64,000 nucleotides of DNA, from assembly GCF_000807775.2 (NCBI RefSeq), contig NZ_CP047385.1, forward strand, positions 682,001 through 746,000, in the 5' to 3' direction. This DNA comes from Pandoraea fibrosis. GTDB lineage: Bacteria > Pseudomonadota > Gammaproteobacteria > Burkholderiales > Burkholderiaceae. The translations under genes and the position numbers were made by a program. The notes beneath the pieces are model-generated. The model did not search any database, had not been told where the DNA came from, and was given only the letters and a program-made list of their open reading frames with translations. This document shows positions 37,824 through 46,474 of the stretch, piece by piece (the first letter of the stretch is position 1; the number at the start of each line of letters is the position of its first letter).

Positions 37824-37952
37824 GTTGAGCTTTGAGTCGAATTCAGGGTGAGCGACGCCCTCGGGCAGTCGCCGATCCAAGTTGAAAAAAGGGATGAGTC
37901 GAGGTGGTGCGCGCCTAGCGGCGGCTAACGCCTGTCATGCGGCCGATGCCGC

Positions 37953-39059
37953 TCAAGCCGCCGTGGCAAGTCCTTGCAATGCTTGCGCCGTGATCTGCAA
38001 CCCATGCGTGAGCACGCTGCTGCGCCAGACGGACGACACGGGCACGAAGGCATCGAGAACGTCGGCTCGTAACTGGCGATCACGCGTGGCGTCGGGGTGC
38101 GCCTTGGCGTGTGAGCGCAGCCATTGGTCGAGACGGTTCGCGACGCTCGCGTTTGCCCCTCGTGTGCCGAACTCCACCACCGCACCGATCACCGGCCGTC
38201 CTTGCGAAAACTGCTCGACACCACGGAACACCAGTCCCTGATAGTCAGGGCGGCGCAGTCCATGCGGGCGCTGATCGAGCACTCGCTCTGCGCCCCACCA
38301 GCGTGCGGCTTCGCGTTGCTCGATGCTGGCCTGCGCGTTAAAGCACAGGAAGAACGGTTCGCCATACTCGCCGATGCCCGTATGCCAGTCGATCAGACCG
38401 ATGCGCTGCGCTTGCGACAGATCGCGCTCGACAATGGTCTGCAACGTGACGTTCGACCATTCGCGTGCGCGTCCGCCGTAGATGAGGCCGTCCGCATGGG
38501 TGTACTGGCCGCTGGCTAGGGTATTGAACAGCGCGTCCGGGCCGTGCTCGCTGCGAAACGCGTCGATGGCGAGCGCGCTTTGTGCGAGACCGTCGGTGGT
38601 CCACTCGGCGGGAATCAGATGCGCGTGCAGCGACGCGTAATGCACGTTGACGGGATGTGCGCGGTCGTGATCGATGAAGTTGCGGTTCAGATCGACGTTG
38701 TTTTCGGTCGTGCGTGTTGCGTGCGCGAAGCCATAGGGATTGAGCGCATGCACGAAGGTCACGGCGACGTCGGCGGGCAGCGACTTGGCCGCGTGCGTGA
38801 GCCAGGCGGTCTGCACGGCGGAGCCGGCGCCGCCTTCGAGGCCGTGTGTGCCGCTGATCGCAAGGAGTTGATGCGGCGCGTGGGCCGGGCCGAGTCGGGC
38901 GACGTCGATGCTTAACTCGCCCCCATCCGGTGCTTTGGCGTCGGGGTGCACATAAGTGCTCAGGCTGGCCCCGGCGCGGTCGGCGGCGGCGCGAAAGCGC
39001 TGGCGTGCGTCGGCATAGTCGACGCCGAACGCCTGCCACCAGGTCGGTTGACCGCTCAT
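37953..39059 (-). CDS. DUF2817 family protein, M14 carboxypeptidase-like
   Basis: A 368-residue protein of the DUF2817 family, which resembles the zinc carboxypeptidase (M14)/succinylglutamate desuccinylase fold. The probable zinc ligands are in ISGTHGLEG (His, Glu; about residues 69-77) and in IDWHTGIGEYG (about 220-230); NPYGFAHATRTTENNVDLNR carries the substrate-binding Arg and Asn. It would hydrolyse an amide or peptide-like bond. It overlaps the VOC gene by four bases. In an importer operon with an acyl-CoA ligase, it may release an acid from an amide that is then activated; this is inference. Confidence 0.8.
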   Translation of the reverse strand: MSGQPTWWQAFGVDYADARQRFRAAADRAGASLSTYVHPDAKAPDGGELSIDVARLGPAHAPHQLLAISGTHGLEGGAGSAVQTAWLTHAAKSLPADVAVTFVHALNPYGFAHATRTTENNVDLNRNFIDHDRAHPVNVHYASLHAHLIPAEWTTDGLAQSALAIDAFRSEHGPDALFNTLASGQYTHADGLIYGGRAREWSNVTLQTIVERDLSQAQRIGLIDWHTGIGEYGEPFFLCFNAQASIEQREAARWWGAERVLDQRPHGLRRPDYQGLVFRGVEQFSQGRPVIGAVVEFGTRGANASVANRLDQWLRSHAKAHPDATRDRQLRADVLDAFVPVSSVWRSSVLTHGLQITAQALQGLATAA

Positions 39060-39916
39060 GCGCCGTCTCCTTCGACAAACTGGAGCGCAACGTGGAAGCC
39101 ATCGGCGGCAGCCACGAGAACGGAGCCATCGGGCAGCGGGGTCCAGGGCACGCCGTTCTCACGCAGCGTGGCTTGTGTCTGGGTGAGCGAGCGTGTGCGC
39201 AGGACAAGGGCGACATTGCGCTCGCTGCCGTCATCCGTCGTTTCGACCTTGCCAAAGCGCTGCTCGGCCTCGGCGGGCGTGACGAACTGCACGCGGGCGC
39301 GGCCGGCCGTGAGCGAATAGCCCAACGTGCCCGTGGCGGCGAGGACACCGGGGCCGAAGACACGGTCATAAAGCGCGGCCGTGACCGCCGGGTTCGGCGA
39401 TGCAATCACGAAGCCGACGATGTCGGTCACGCCGTTCGGATGGTCGCGCCATTCGTCGCGCCAGACATGTTCGGGCGTGAAGTGGTGGCAGAAGAAGGTG
39501 CGGCCGTTGCGCACCAGCTCGCTGGCCAGACGCACGGTACGGAAGCGGGCGTCTTGTGTGGTGCCGTCCGGCAGCCGCACGGGGCGGAAGAATTCGGCGG
39601 GCGTTTCCACGCCGATACCGCGCGCCTGCAATTCGGCGAACAGACCCTGCGAGTCCTGCGTCTTGAACACGAGACCTGTCAGGCCTAGCGGGGCTTGGGT
39701 AACGTCGGGGCGTGCGGTCGACTTGCCTGCCTCGTAACCGAGCAGTTCGAGGTAGTTTTCCCCGAAGATGGCCAGATGGTTGCTCGTGCCGAGCGAGTGA
39801 TGGCCACGTTCTGTGAGGGCGAAGCCCAGCCGACGGTAAACGTCCACCGAGGGGTCGAGTTCGCCTTTGACGTTGATGACAACGTGATCGAGAACCGGTG
39901 CGGGAAGCTGACTCAT
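39056..39916 (-). CDS. VOC family protein (Glyoxalase_3-type)
   Basis: A 286-residue two-module VOC protein. The first module begins PVLDHVVINVK (about residues 6-16) and contains NYLELLGYE; the second starts near residue 150. The domain style matches the Glyoxalase_3-like group rather than true extradiol enzymes, and I cannot identify a full His-His-Glu set with certainty. It is the first gene of the ten-gene operon and overlaps DUF2817 by four bases. The reaction is unknown; such proteins can cleave, isomerise or bind. Confidence 0.82.
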   Translation of the reverse strand: MSQLPAPVLDHVVINVKGELDPSVDVYRRLGFALTERGHHSLGTSNHLAIFGENYLELLGYEAGKSTARPDVTQAPLGLTGLVFKTQDSQGLFAELQARGIGVETPAEFFRPVRLPDGTTQDARFRTVRLASELVRNGRTFFCHHFTPEHVWRDEWRDHPNGVTDIVGFVIASPNPAVTAALYDRVFGPGVLAATGTLGYSLTAGRARVQFVTPAEAEQRFGKVETTDDGSERNVALVLRTRSLTQTQATLRENGVPWTPLPDGSVLVAAADGFHVALQFVEGDGA

Positions 39917-40153
39917 GCCGGATCTCCGGTGCGTTGACGATGGGGCGAAACGAGGGAGGCAGGGCAGGTGAAGGCGACGTAGGCAACCGGTAACGCGCCC
40001 AAGGCAGAACGACTAGACACGACAACTCCCGACAAGGAAAGGACGACGCGTCCATTCTAGAGGCCTTGGGAGGGGAGTCCAAACGATGGATTTTGCTTTG
40101 CTTAGTGCCGGGTGGCCCAATCGTGAGGCCCTCACGACGACCGAGGGCGCCCG

Positions 40154-41026
40154 TCAGACCTTCGTATGGAACTGGGCGAGCAGATCGAGAAAGAGGTCAA
40201 GGGCACGGGTTCTCGGGCGCGAGGCTTCCGTGATTGCGCTGATCGCGTTTTCGTATTCCGGGCCTGACGGCACCCGTGCGAGCGCATAGCGCTTCGGAAA
40301 CGACGCCGCGTAATACTGCGGCAGCAGCCCGACGTAATGTCCCGACAGTACCAGCATGGCCACTGCCTCCAGTCCCGACGCCGTGGGCCCGCGCGTCAAG
40401 CCCAGCGAGTGCAGGGCTTCATGGACAAATGGCTGGGTGCGATACACGAGCGGCAGCGTGGATGCGTCCTTGATCCGGTGACGCGCCACGTATAACTGAT
40501 GACGCTCGATGAACAGCGGCTGGTAATGAAATCCCGCCTCGCGGCGGTACATGCCGCGAATGGCGATCTGCACCCGGCGCTCGCGCAACGCGAGATCGAG
40601 TTCGTTGAACGTCATGACGGTCAGCTCGACCTTCACGTCGGGCGCCTGTGCCTTGAGCGCAGCCAGCGCCTCCGGAATGTGACAGCCGACGTCGGACACG
40701 ATGTGCTCCACCATGCCGATGGACAGGGTGCCTGACAAAACCCCTCGCACGGCGTCGATTTCGGGACGAATTCGCTCCAGCGACTTGAGCGCGTCGCGCG
40801 CCAGTTCCAGCGCGACCTTGCCCGCGTGAGTGAGCACGAACCCCGATGGGCCGCGCTCGCAAAGGCGTGTGCCCAGCGTCTCCTCGACCTCACGGATGTG
40901 GCGGCTGATCGAGGCCTTCGACATATTCAACTGCTTTTCCGCCGCAGCGAAACCGCTGGCCTGCGCTACCGCACAGAAGATGCGCAGCGATCGCAGGTCC
41001 CGCTCGCTGAAATCACGATTTGCCAC
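40154..41026 (-). CDS. LysR family transcriptional regulator
   Basis: A 290-residue LysR regulator. HTH at about residues 20-60 (QASGFAAAEKQLNMSKASIS), with an effector domain of the usual two-lobe type. It is divergent from the amino-acid-type ABC/ureohydrolase operon (187-base gap with a T-N11-A dyad at 41080-41098) and lies upstream of, but on the same strand as, the ten-gene operon. The divergent position makes the ABC/ureohydrolase operon its most likely target. Confidence 0.87.
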   Translation of the reverse strand: MANRDFSERDLRSLRIFCAVAQASGFAAAEKQLNMSKASISRHIREVEETLGTRLCERGPSGFVLTHAGKVALELARDALKSLERIRPEIDAVRGVLSGTLSIGMVEHIVSDVGCHIPEALAALKAQAPDVKVELTVMTFNELDLALRERRVQIAIRGMYRREAGFHYQPLFIERHQLYVARHRIKDASTLPLVYRTQPFVHEALHSLGLTRGPTASGLEAVAMLVLSGHYVGLLPQYYAASFPKRYALARVPSGPEYENAISAITEASRPRTRALDLFLDLLAQFHTKV

Positions 41027-41079
41027 GGGTTAACTCCCATCGGAGACGCCAACGCCGTGACGGGGGGCGCCTTTCAAAA

Positions 41080-41098
41080 GGTTTCATTTTTTGAAACC
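41080..41098. promoter_or_regulatory. LysR-type dyad between divergent LysR and ABC operon
   Basis: GGTTTCA-N5-TGAAACC, 7-bp arms, containing a T-N11-A core (T41083, A41095). It lies 54 bases upstream of the LysR start and 116 bases upstream of the binding-protein start. Additional TTTCA half-sites flank it. A good candidate for the LysR operator. Confidence 0.5.
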
Positions 41099-41213
41099 AT
41101 ACCAATAAAAAAATCATTTTTCATGATCTTTTTGCCCGCATACATTGAGTCGGACAGGCACATCGAGGCGATGCGCCAGACAGATTTGACACCCACACGA
41201 CGCGAGGCAAGCT

Positions 41214-42074
41214 ATGAAGACCTGGTCCAGACGATCCTTTGTAAAGGCGACGCTTGCATCGAGCGCCGCATTGGCGTTGCCGGCACTGCCGACGCTCGCG
41301 CATGCCGAAGGCGGCACGCTGGCGGACATCAGGAAGCGCGGCAAACTCACCGTCGGTACCGAAGCGGCCTACGAGCCGTTCGAGTTCGTCGAAAACGGTC
41401 AGGTGGTCGGTTATGGGCATGACGTGCTGGAACTGATGGCCGCGAAGCTCGGTGTGAAGCTCGAGCAGATGAATCTGCCGTTTCAGGGGTTGCTGCCGGG
41501 CCTGATGTCGCACAAGTTCGATTTCGTCGCGACGAGCGTGGGCATCACGCCGGAGCGCGCCAAGCGTTTCGCTTTCAGTCAGCCCGTGGGGGTCGTGCGC
41601 TCGGTCCTGATGGTGCGCGCCGACGATGTGGCGATCAAGCAGGACATGGACATTGCCGGCAAGACCATCGGCACCCAAATGGGCTCGTCGTCGCAACCGG
41701 TGGCCGACGAATTCGAGAAGGAACTGAAGGAGAAGACGGGCAAGGGCTATGCGGGCACGCGATTGTTCCAGGCGTACCCGGATGTCTCGAACGCGCTCGC
41801 CAACAAAACGATCGACGTGGCGTTGATGCCGTCGAATATCGCTGCCGTTCAGATGCGCAGGCAGCCGAACGTTTTCCGCATCGCCAGCGCCATCGGGCAG
41901 CCGAAGTTGCTCGCCTGGGTCGCCAATCCCAACGATCTGGAGATTCGCAAGTTCATCAACGACTCGCTCGACGAGTTTCGCGCGAACGGCAAACTGGCGG
42001 CGCTGCAGAAGAAATGGTTCGGCGCTCCGATGGATACGCCGCGAGAGAACTATCTCCCGCAAGGTGCCATTTGA
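41214..42074 (+). CDS. Polar amino-acid-type ABC substrate-binding protein (Tat-exported)
   Basis: A 286-residue periplasmic binding protein of the SBP_bac_3 family. A twin-arginine signal SRRSFVKATLASSAALALPA occupies residues 5-24, with cleavage near residue 31. The body has the family marks GKLTVGTEAAYEPFEFVENG (about 43-62) and LPFQGLLPGLMSHKFDFVA. It catches the substrate for the two permeases immediately downstream. The operon also encodes a ureohydrolase and RidA, suggesting a guanidino compound as ligand. Ligand inference is from context. Confidence 0.92.
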   Translation: MKTWSRRSFVKATLASSAALALPALPTLAHAEGGTLADIRKRGKLTVGTEAAYEPFEFVENGQVVGYGHDVLELMAAKLGVKLEQMNLPFQGLLPGLMSHKFDFVATSVGITPERAKRFAFSQPVGVVRSVLMVRADDVAIKQDMDIAGKTIGTQMGSSSQPVADEFEKELKEKTGKGYAGTRLFQAYPDVSNALANKTIDVALMPSNIAAVQMRRQPNVFRIASAIGQPKLLAWVANPNDLEIRKFINDSLDEFRANGKLAALQKKWFGAPMDTPRENYLPQGAI

Positions 42075-42085
42075 CGTCCGGGGCC

Positions 42086-42766
42086 ATGTTCGACTGGCTC
42101 GGTATGGGCGGCGTGATCGCTCCGTTTCTCGAAGGTGTGGTTTCGGGAACGGCAATCACCCTGGCGGCGTCGGCCGGTGCTTTCGTGATCGGTCTGGCGC
42201 TCGGCATCGTGCTGTTGCTCGCGCGCATCTCGCCGTTCGCGCCGTTGCGTGGGCTCGTCGTCTTATGGGTGAGCCTGATTCGTGGCACGCCGGCGCTGAT
42301 TCACATGCTGATCGCGTACTACATGGTGCCGGCGTTGTTCGACATCTCGATCTCACCCATCACGGCCGGGATCGCCGCGCTTGCCTGCAACACGAGTGCC
42401 TACATCGTCGAGATTCTGCGCGGTGCGCTCGGCACGATCTCGCACGGACAACGGGCAGCCGCTTACGCAATGGGCATGCGCGCCACGCAGGTCTGGACGC
42501 ACATCCTGTTGCCGCAGGTCATCTATCGCGCCATTCCGCCGCTGACCAGCGAGTTCACGATTCTGCTCAAGGCGTCGTCGCTGATGTCGATCATTGCCGT
42601 GCCGGAACTGGCGACCGTGGCGCGCAATGCCACGTTGCAGACCGACCTGCCGTTACAGGTGTTCGCGATCACCGCCGCCGTCTATTTCGTCCTGCTGTTC
42701 TGTATTTCGGCCGCCTCGCGGATTGGCGAGCGCCGGGTTTCGAGGATGCTGCCCCATGGCCATTGA
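42086..42766 (+). CDS. Amino-acid ABC transporter permease (HisM/GlnP-like)
   Basis: A 226-residue permease of the polar amino-acid family. It has five hydrophobic segments and the EAA loop AAYAMGMRATQVWTHILLPQ (about residues 130-149). It starts 12 bases after the binding-protein stop and overlaps the next permease by 11 bases, implying tight coupling. Alternative in-frame starts upstream are possible, but the ATG at 42086 places the first helix correctly. Confidence 0.9.
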   Translation: MFDWLGMGGVIAPFLEGVVSGTAITLAASAGAFVIGLALGIVLLLARISPFAPLRGLVVLWVSLIRGTPALIHMLIAYYMVPALFDISISPITAGIAALACNTSAYIVEILRGALGTISHGQRAAAYAMGMRATQVWTHILLPQVIYRAIPPLTSEFTILLKASSLMSIIAVPELATVARNATLQTDLPLQVFAITAAVYFVLLFCISAASRIGERRVSRMLPHGH

Positions 42767-43418
42767 TTTCTCCATCGTGCGCGAAGCGATCCCGGTCCTG
42801 CTCGAAGGTCTGCGTGTGACCTCGCTCGTGAGCGTGATCGGCATACCGCTTGGCATCGTGATCGGCATCGCGGCGGCTTACTCGGCGCAGTCGAACTCGC
42901 TCTTGCGGCCCGTCGCGCTGGGTTACGTCGAGTTGGTGCGCAACATCCCGTACCTGATCCTCGTCTATCTGTCGTTCTTCGGGCTGCCCAAGCTCGGTGT
43001 GAACGCGTCGGCCATGGCGGTGGCGGTGGGCTGCACGGCGTTTTACACCGGCGGCTATTTCTGCGAAATCCTGCGGGCGGCGCTTCGCAGCGTGGCCCGT
43101 GGGCAAACGCACGCTGCGCTCTCGCTGGGCATGACCTACTGGCAGACGCAGCGACACATCATCGCGCCGCAGCTATTCGGCTTTCTCATTCCTCCGACGA
43201 CCAGCCTCGTGATCATGATGTTCAAGGACTCGGCCATCTTCTCGGTGATGAGCTTGCCCGAGATGACCTATCAGAGCAATCTGCTCACGGCCAATACGTT
43301 CGCCTATGTCGAAGTGCTTGGCACTACGGCCTTGATCTACTGGGTCAGCAGCGTGTTGCTGGCCAGCGTTGGGCGACGTCTGGAAACCGTGGTCGGGCGA
43401 CGTACCCGACACGCCTGA
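42756..43418 (+). CDS. Amino-acid ABC transporter permease
   Basis: A 220-residue permease, partner of the one at 42086-42766. Five hydrophobic segments; EAA loop AALSLGMTYWQTQRHIIAPQ at about residues 126-145. The ATG at 42756 overlaps the upstream gene by 11 bases. Together they form the heterodimeric channel of the importer powered by the ATPase at 44406-45152. Confidence 0.9.
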   Translation: MAIDFSIVREAIPVLLEGLRVTSLVSVIGIPLGIVIGIAAAYSAQSNSLLRPVALGYVELVRNIPYLILVYLSFFGLPKLGVNASAMAVAVGCTAFYTGGYFCEILRAALRSVARGQTHAALSLGMTYWQTQRHIIAPQLFGFLIPPTTSLVIMMFKDSAIFSVMSLPEMTYQSNLLTANTFAYVEVLGTTALIYWVSSVLLASVGRRLETVVGRRTRHA

Positions 43419-43449
43419 CGTCCCCTGATTCCCACCCAAGGACCCTCTC

Positions 43450-44409
43450 ATGACGACTTACACCGTTGCCCCGCGCGTCGGCCATCCGACCCTGTTGTAC
43501 TCGGAGCTGGACCTCGATATCGACAACCTCAAGGCTGACATCGCCGTGCTGGGCATGCCCTATGGCGCGCCCTACGCCGCGTCGGATTTCAGCAACGACC
43601 AGACAAACGCGCCTTCCGCCATTCGGCAGGCGACGGACCGCGTCGTGCGCCGGCCGGGCCATTACGACTTCGACATCGATGGCCCGTTGCTTCAGGGGCG
43701 CACCGATATCCGCTTCGTCGATTGCGGCGACATCATCCCGGATCTCACCAAGCCGGGCGAGCACTATGCCCGGGCCGAGACGGTGGTGCGGCGCATCGCA
43801 GCGGGTGGCGCCATGCCTATCGTGCTGGGGGGCGATCACGGCATCACCACACCGGTGTTGCGCGGTCTGGATCAGCGGGGACCGATTACGCTCGTGCACA
43901 TCGATGCGCATCTCGATTGGCGCGATGAAGTGAACGGCGTCCGGGAAGGGCTCTCGAGCCCGATTCGACGCGCGTCCGAGATGGCGCACGTCGATCGCAT
44001 CGTGCAGATCGGCCTGCGCGCGCAGGGGAGCGGCCGTCCCGAAGAACTGGTCGCGGCGCGCGCTTACGGGGCGGAATTGGTGACGGCTTACGAGTTGCAC
44101 GACATCGGTATGGACGCTGTGCTCGCGCGCATCCCCGACGGTGGCAACTACTACCTGACCATCGACGCCGACGGGCTCGATCCGTCGACGATGCCAGCCG
44201 TCGCGGGGCCTGCGCCGGGCGGTGTGACGTTCGTGCAGGCGCGCAAGCTGATTCACGGACTGGTTCGCAAAGGGCGTGTGGTCGGTATGGACATCGTGGA
44301 GATTCAGCCTGAAAAGGACGACGCCAACCAGATTTCCTGCATCACCGCCGGCCGTCTCATTCTCAATCTGATCGGCGCGTCGATCCGTGCGGGGCACTTC
44401 GACAAATGA
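43450..44409 (+). CDS. Ureohydrolase (agmatinase/guanidino-acid hydrolase family)
   Basis: A 319-residue manganese-type ureohydrolase. All six metal ligands are in place: His130 (GGDHGIT), Asp152, His154 and Asp156 (IDAHLDW), and Asp239 and Asp241 (IDADGLDP). The enzyme cleaves a guanidino group to an amine and urea. Because it sits inside an ABC importer operon with RidA, a guanidino acid such as 4-guanidinobutyrate or 3-guanidinopropionate, or arginine/agmatine itself, would be plausible, and I cannot choose between them. The stop overlaps the ATPase start by four bases. Confidence 0.9.
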   Translation: MTTYTVAPRVGHPTLLYSELDLDIDNLKADIAVLGMPYGAPYAASDFSNDQTNAPSAIRQATDRVVRRPGHYDFDIDGPLLQGRTDIRFVDCGDIIPDLTKPGEHYARAETVVRRIAAGGAMPIVLGGDHGITTPVLRGLDQRGPITLVHIDAHLDWRDEVNGVREGLSSPIRRASEMAHVDRIVQIGLRAQGSGRPEELVAARAYGAELVTAYELHDIGMDAVLARIPDGGNYYLTIDADGLDPSTMPAVAGPAPGGVTFVQARKLIHGLVRKGRVVGMDIVEIQPEKDDANQISCITAGRLILNLIGASIRAGHFDK

Positions 44410-45152
44410 GTACGGCACAGCCCATTATCGAAATCCGCGACGTCGACAAGTGGTACGGCGCGCATCACGTGCTCAAGCAATGTTCCACCCGGGTTGGCAA
44501 GGGGGAGATCGTGGTGGTTTGCGGGCCGTCCGGCTCGGGCAAGTCGACGCTGATCAAGACCGTCAACGCCCTGGAGCCGTTTCAGAAGGGTGACGTCGTG
44601 GTCGCCGGAACGTCGCTCACCGCCAGGTCGACGAATCTGCCGAAGCTGCGAAGCAAGGTCGGCATGGTATTCCAGCATTTCGAGCTGTTCCCGCATCTGG
44701 ATCTCACGCGCAATCTCACCTTGGCGCAGCAGATCGTCCTGGGACGCGACGCCGGTGCGGCGCGCACCAAGGCGCGTGCGCTACTCGATCGCGTAGGTCT
44801 GTCGGCGCATGCACACAAGTATCCGGGCCAGTTGTCGGGCGGTCAGCAGCAGCGTGTCGCTATTGCACGCGCGTTGTCGATGGACCCGATGGCGATGTTG
44901 TTCGACGAGCCGACGTCGGCACTGGATCCCGAAATGGTCAACGAGGTGCTGGACGTCATGGTGGAACTGGCGCGCGAGGGCATGACGATGATGGTCGTCA
45001 CACACGAGATGGGGTTTGCGCGACGCGTGGCGCATCGCGTCGTGTTCATGGAAGACGGCGCCATTATCGAGGACAGCCCGACCGACGTGTTCTTCAACGA
45101 CGCGGCCAGCCCCGCCGCCAAGCGGTTTCTCTCCAAGATTCTGGCCCATTGA
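44406..45152 (+). CDS. Amino-acid ABC transporter ATP-binding protein (GlnQ-like)
   Basis: A 248-residue ATPase. Walker A GPSGSGKST (about residues 38-46), signature LSGGQQQRVAIARAL (about 141-155), Walker B MLFDEPTSALDPE. It is translationally coupled to the ureohydrolase by a four-base overlap. It powers the permeases at 42086-43418. Confidence 0.94.
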   Translation: MSTAQPIIEIRDVDKWYGAHHVLKQCSTRVGKGEIVVVCGPSGSGKSTLIKTVNALEPFQKGDVVVAGTSLTARSTNLPKLRSKVGMVFQHFELFPHLDLTRNLTLAQQIVLGRDAGAARTKARALLDRVGLSAHAHKYPGQLSGGQQQRVAIARALSMDPMAMLFDEPTSALDPEMVNEVLDVMVELAREGMTMMVVTHEMGFARRVAHRVVFMEDGAIIEDSPTDVFFNDAASPAAKRFLSKILAH

Positions 45153-45198
45153 CCGCGCGCTGCGCCCGCATCACATTCCGCATCCCTACCGAGACATC

Positions 45199-45612
45199 AT
45201 GACGCATACCCGAATTCGCAAGTTCAACACCCGCGAGACCTACCCTGAGCAGAAGCTCGACAACGATCTGTGTCAGGCAGTGATTGCCGGCAACACCATC
45301 TATCTGCGCGGCCAGATCGGTCAGGACCTCGATACCCGCGAGTCCGTGGGCATTGGGGACGTGACCGTACAGACCGAGAAGGCGATGGCGAACGTGGCGA
45401 TGCTGCTCGACGAGTGCGGCAGCCGGCTCGAAGATATCTGCAAGGTCACGGTGTACATCGTCGATCCCCGTTACCGGGAAGCGGTCTACAACGTGATGGG
45501 CCGCTGGCTCAAGGGCGTGTTCCCGGTGTCGACCGGGATTGTGGTGCAGGCCTTGGCGCGTCCGGAGTGGCTGGTCGAAATCGATGTGACGGCCGTGAAG
45601 CCTGCGGCGTGA
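45199..45612 (+). CDS. RidA/YjgF/TdcF family protein
   Basis: A 137-residue member of the Rid family. It shows IYLRGQIGQDLDT (about residues 32-44) and RLEDICKVTVYIVDPRYREA (about 76-95). The typical catalytic Arg region of RidA (R-V near residue 105) reads GIVVQALARPEW, where an Arg is present, so imine/enamine deaminase activity is possible. RidA hydrolyses reactive 2-aminoacrylate-type intermediates made by PLP enzymes; in this operon it may clear a reactive product of guanidino-compound breakdown. Start at 45199; it follows the ATPase by 46 bases. Confidence 0.85.
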   Translation: MTHTRIRKFNTRETYPEQKLDNDLCQAVIAGNTIYLRGQIGQDLDTRESVGIGDVTVQTEKAMANVAMLLDECGSRLEDICKVTVYIVDPRYREAVYNVMGRWLKGVFPVSTGIVVQALARPEWLVEIDVTAVKPAA

Positions 45613-45622
45613 GACGCACGCG

Positions 45623-45661
45623 TGCAATGTGTGATCGGCGTGTGGCCGGTCGCACATTGCA
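45623..45661. terminator. Long hairpin between convergent genes
   Basis: A stem of about 16 bp including two G-U pairs (45623-45638 with 45646-45661) and a seven-base loop, 11 bases past the RidA stop and 20 bases before the end of the convergent secreted-protein gene. No T run, so Rho-independent activity is uncertain; it probably serves both transcripts. Confidence 0.5.
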
Positions 45662-45680
45662 TTCGGGAGGGCGGTCGAGC

Positions 45681-46250
45681 TCAGAAGCGGCGTTTGACGT
45701 ACACCGTCGCACCGATATCGTGCTGGCCCAGCAGGGGTACGCGGGCGGTCGCCGAGACTGTCCAGTCCTGCGTCTTGAGCGCCAGGCCTCGCTTCGGATC
45801 GGAGCCGAGCTTGTCGTTGGCGTTGTCCCACTGCACGAGAGACAGCCGCGGCGCCACGGACGGGCCAATGCTCAGGTAGTTTCGCGTCGGTTGCACCGCA
45901 GGCTTCTCCGTTGACGTATCGACCCAGCCCATATGCCGAGCGTCGGTGACGGGCGCGGCGTTGTTGATCGATTCGATACGTGTGTAGAGGAGCGTGTTGT
46001 CATCGGGCCGCGTGGCCGTGTCGAGACCTTCGCGGCCGAATGGGTACAGTGTGACGGGAACAGCCGGGACCGCAGCCACAGACACGGGCGGGGCAGGCGG
46101 CGGAACGTGGACGGGGAGCGGCGCGGGGCCAAGATTGGCCAATATCATCTGTTCGGATGAGTTCGAGTCGGCACCACCAGCGATCGCCACGCCGCTCAAC
46201 GTGACGACACATGCGCCGATCATCCATTTGCCTAGGCACGTCATGGACAT
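45681..46250 (-). CDS. Secreted protein of unknown function
   Basis: A 189-residue precursor. An N-terminal signal peptide (KWMIGACVVTLSGVAIAGGA, about residues 8-27) indicates export. The middle is rich in Pro, Val and Ala (PAPLPVHVPPPAPPVSVAAV), the second half has Trp/Tyr-containing amphipathic stretches, and it ends VYVKRRF with terminal Phe, as do outer-membrane beta-barrel proteins. It may be an outer-membrane or surface protein. Not recognised; isolated and convergent with RidA. Confidence 0.6.
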   Translation of the reverse strand: MSMTCLGKWMIGACVVTLSGVAIAGGADSNSSEQMILANLGPAPLPVHVPPPAPPVSVAAVPAVPVTLYPFGREGLDTATRPDDNTLLYTRIESINNAAPVTDARHMGWVDTSTEKPAVQPTRNYLSIGPSVAPRLSLVQWDNANDKLGSDPKRGLALKTQDWTVSATARVPLLGQHDIGATVYVKRRF

Positions 46251-46474
46251 GCCTCCCGTGAAGGAATGGAAACGCTAGTTCATCAGCCCCATTTGGCTTT
46301 CTCACACGACCTTCGTATAACGAACCGTCTTTCGCGGTTTGCACGCATCGTGTGCACTTAGGAAGTGTAGTCAGTCATTTGCATCGCGCCACCCCGATTT
46401 TTACCGAGGTCGACCTGGACGAAACCTCGGAGGCCCGAAGAACCTTGTCGGGCGTGAATGTTGTGTTTGCGTCC

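Noticed and set aside
46251..46474. Additional short gene between the secreted protein and the LysR remnant
   Set aside because: The open frames here have no domain, no good ribosome-binding site and atypical composition.
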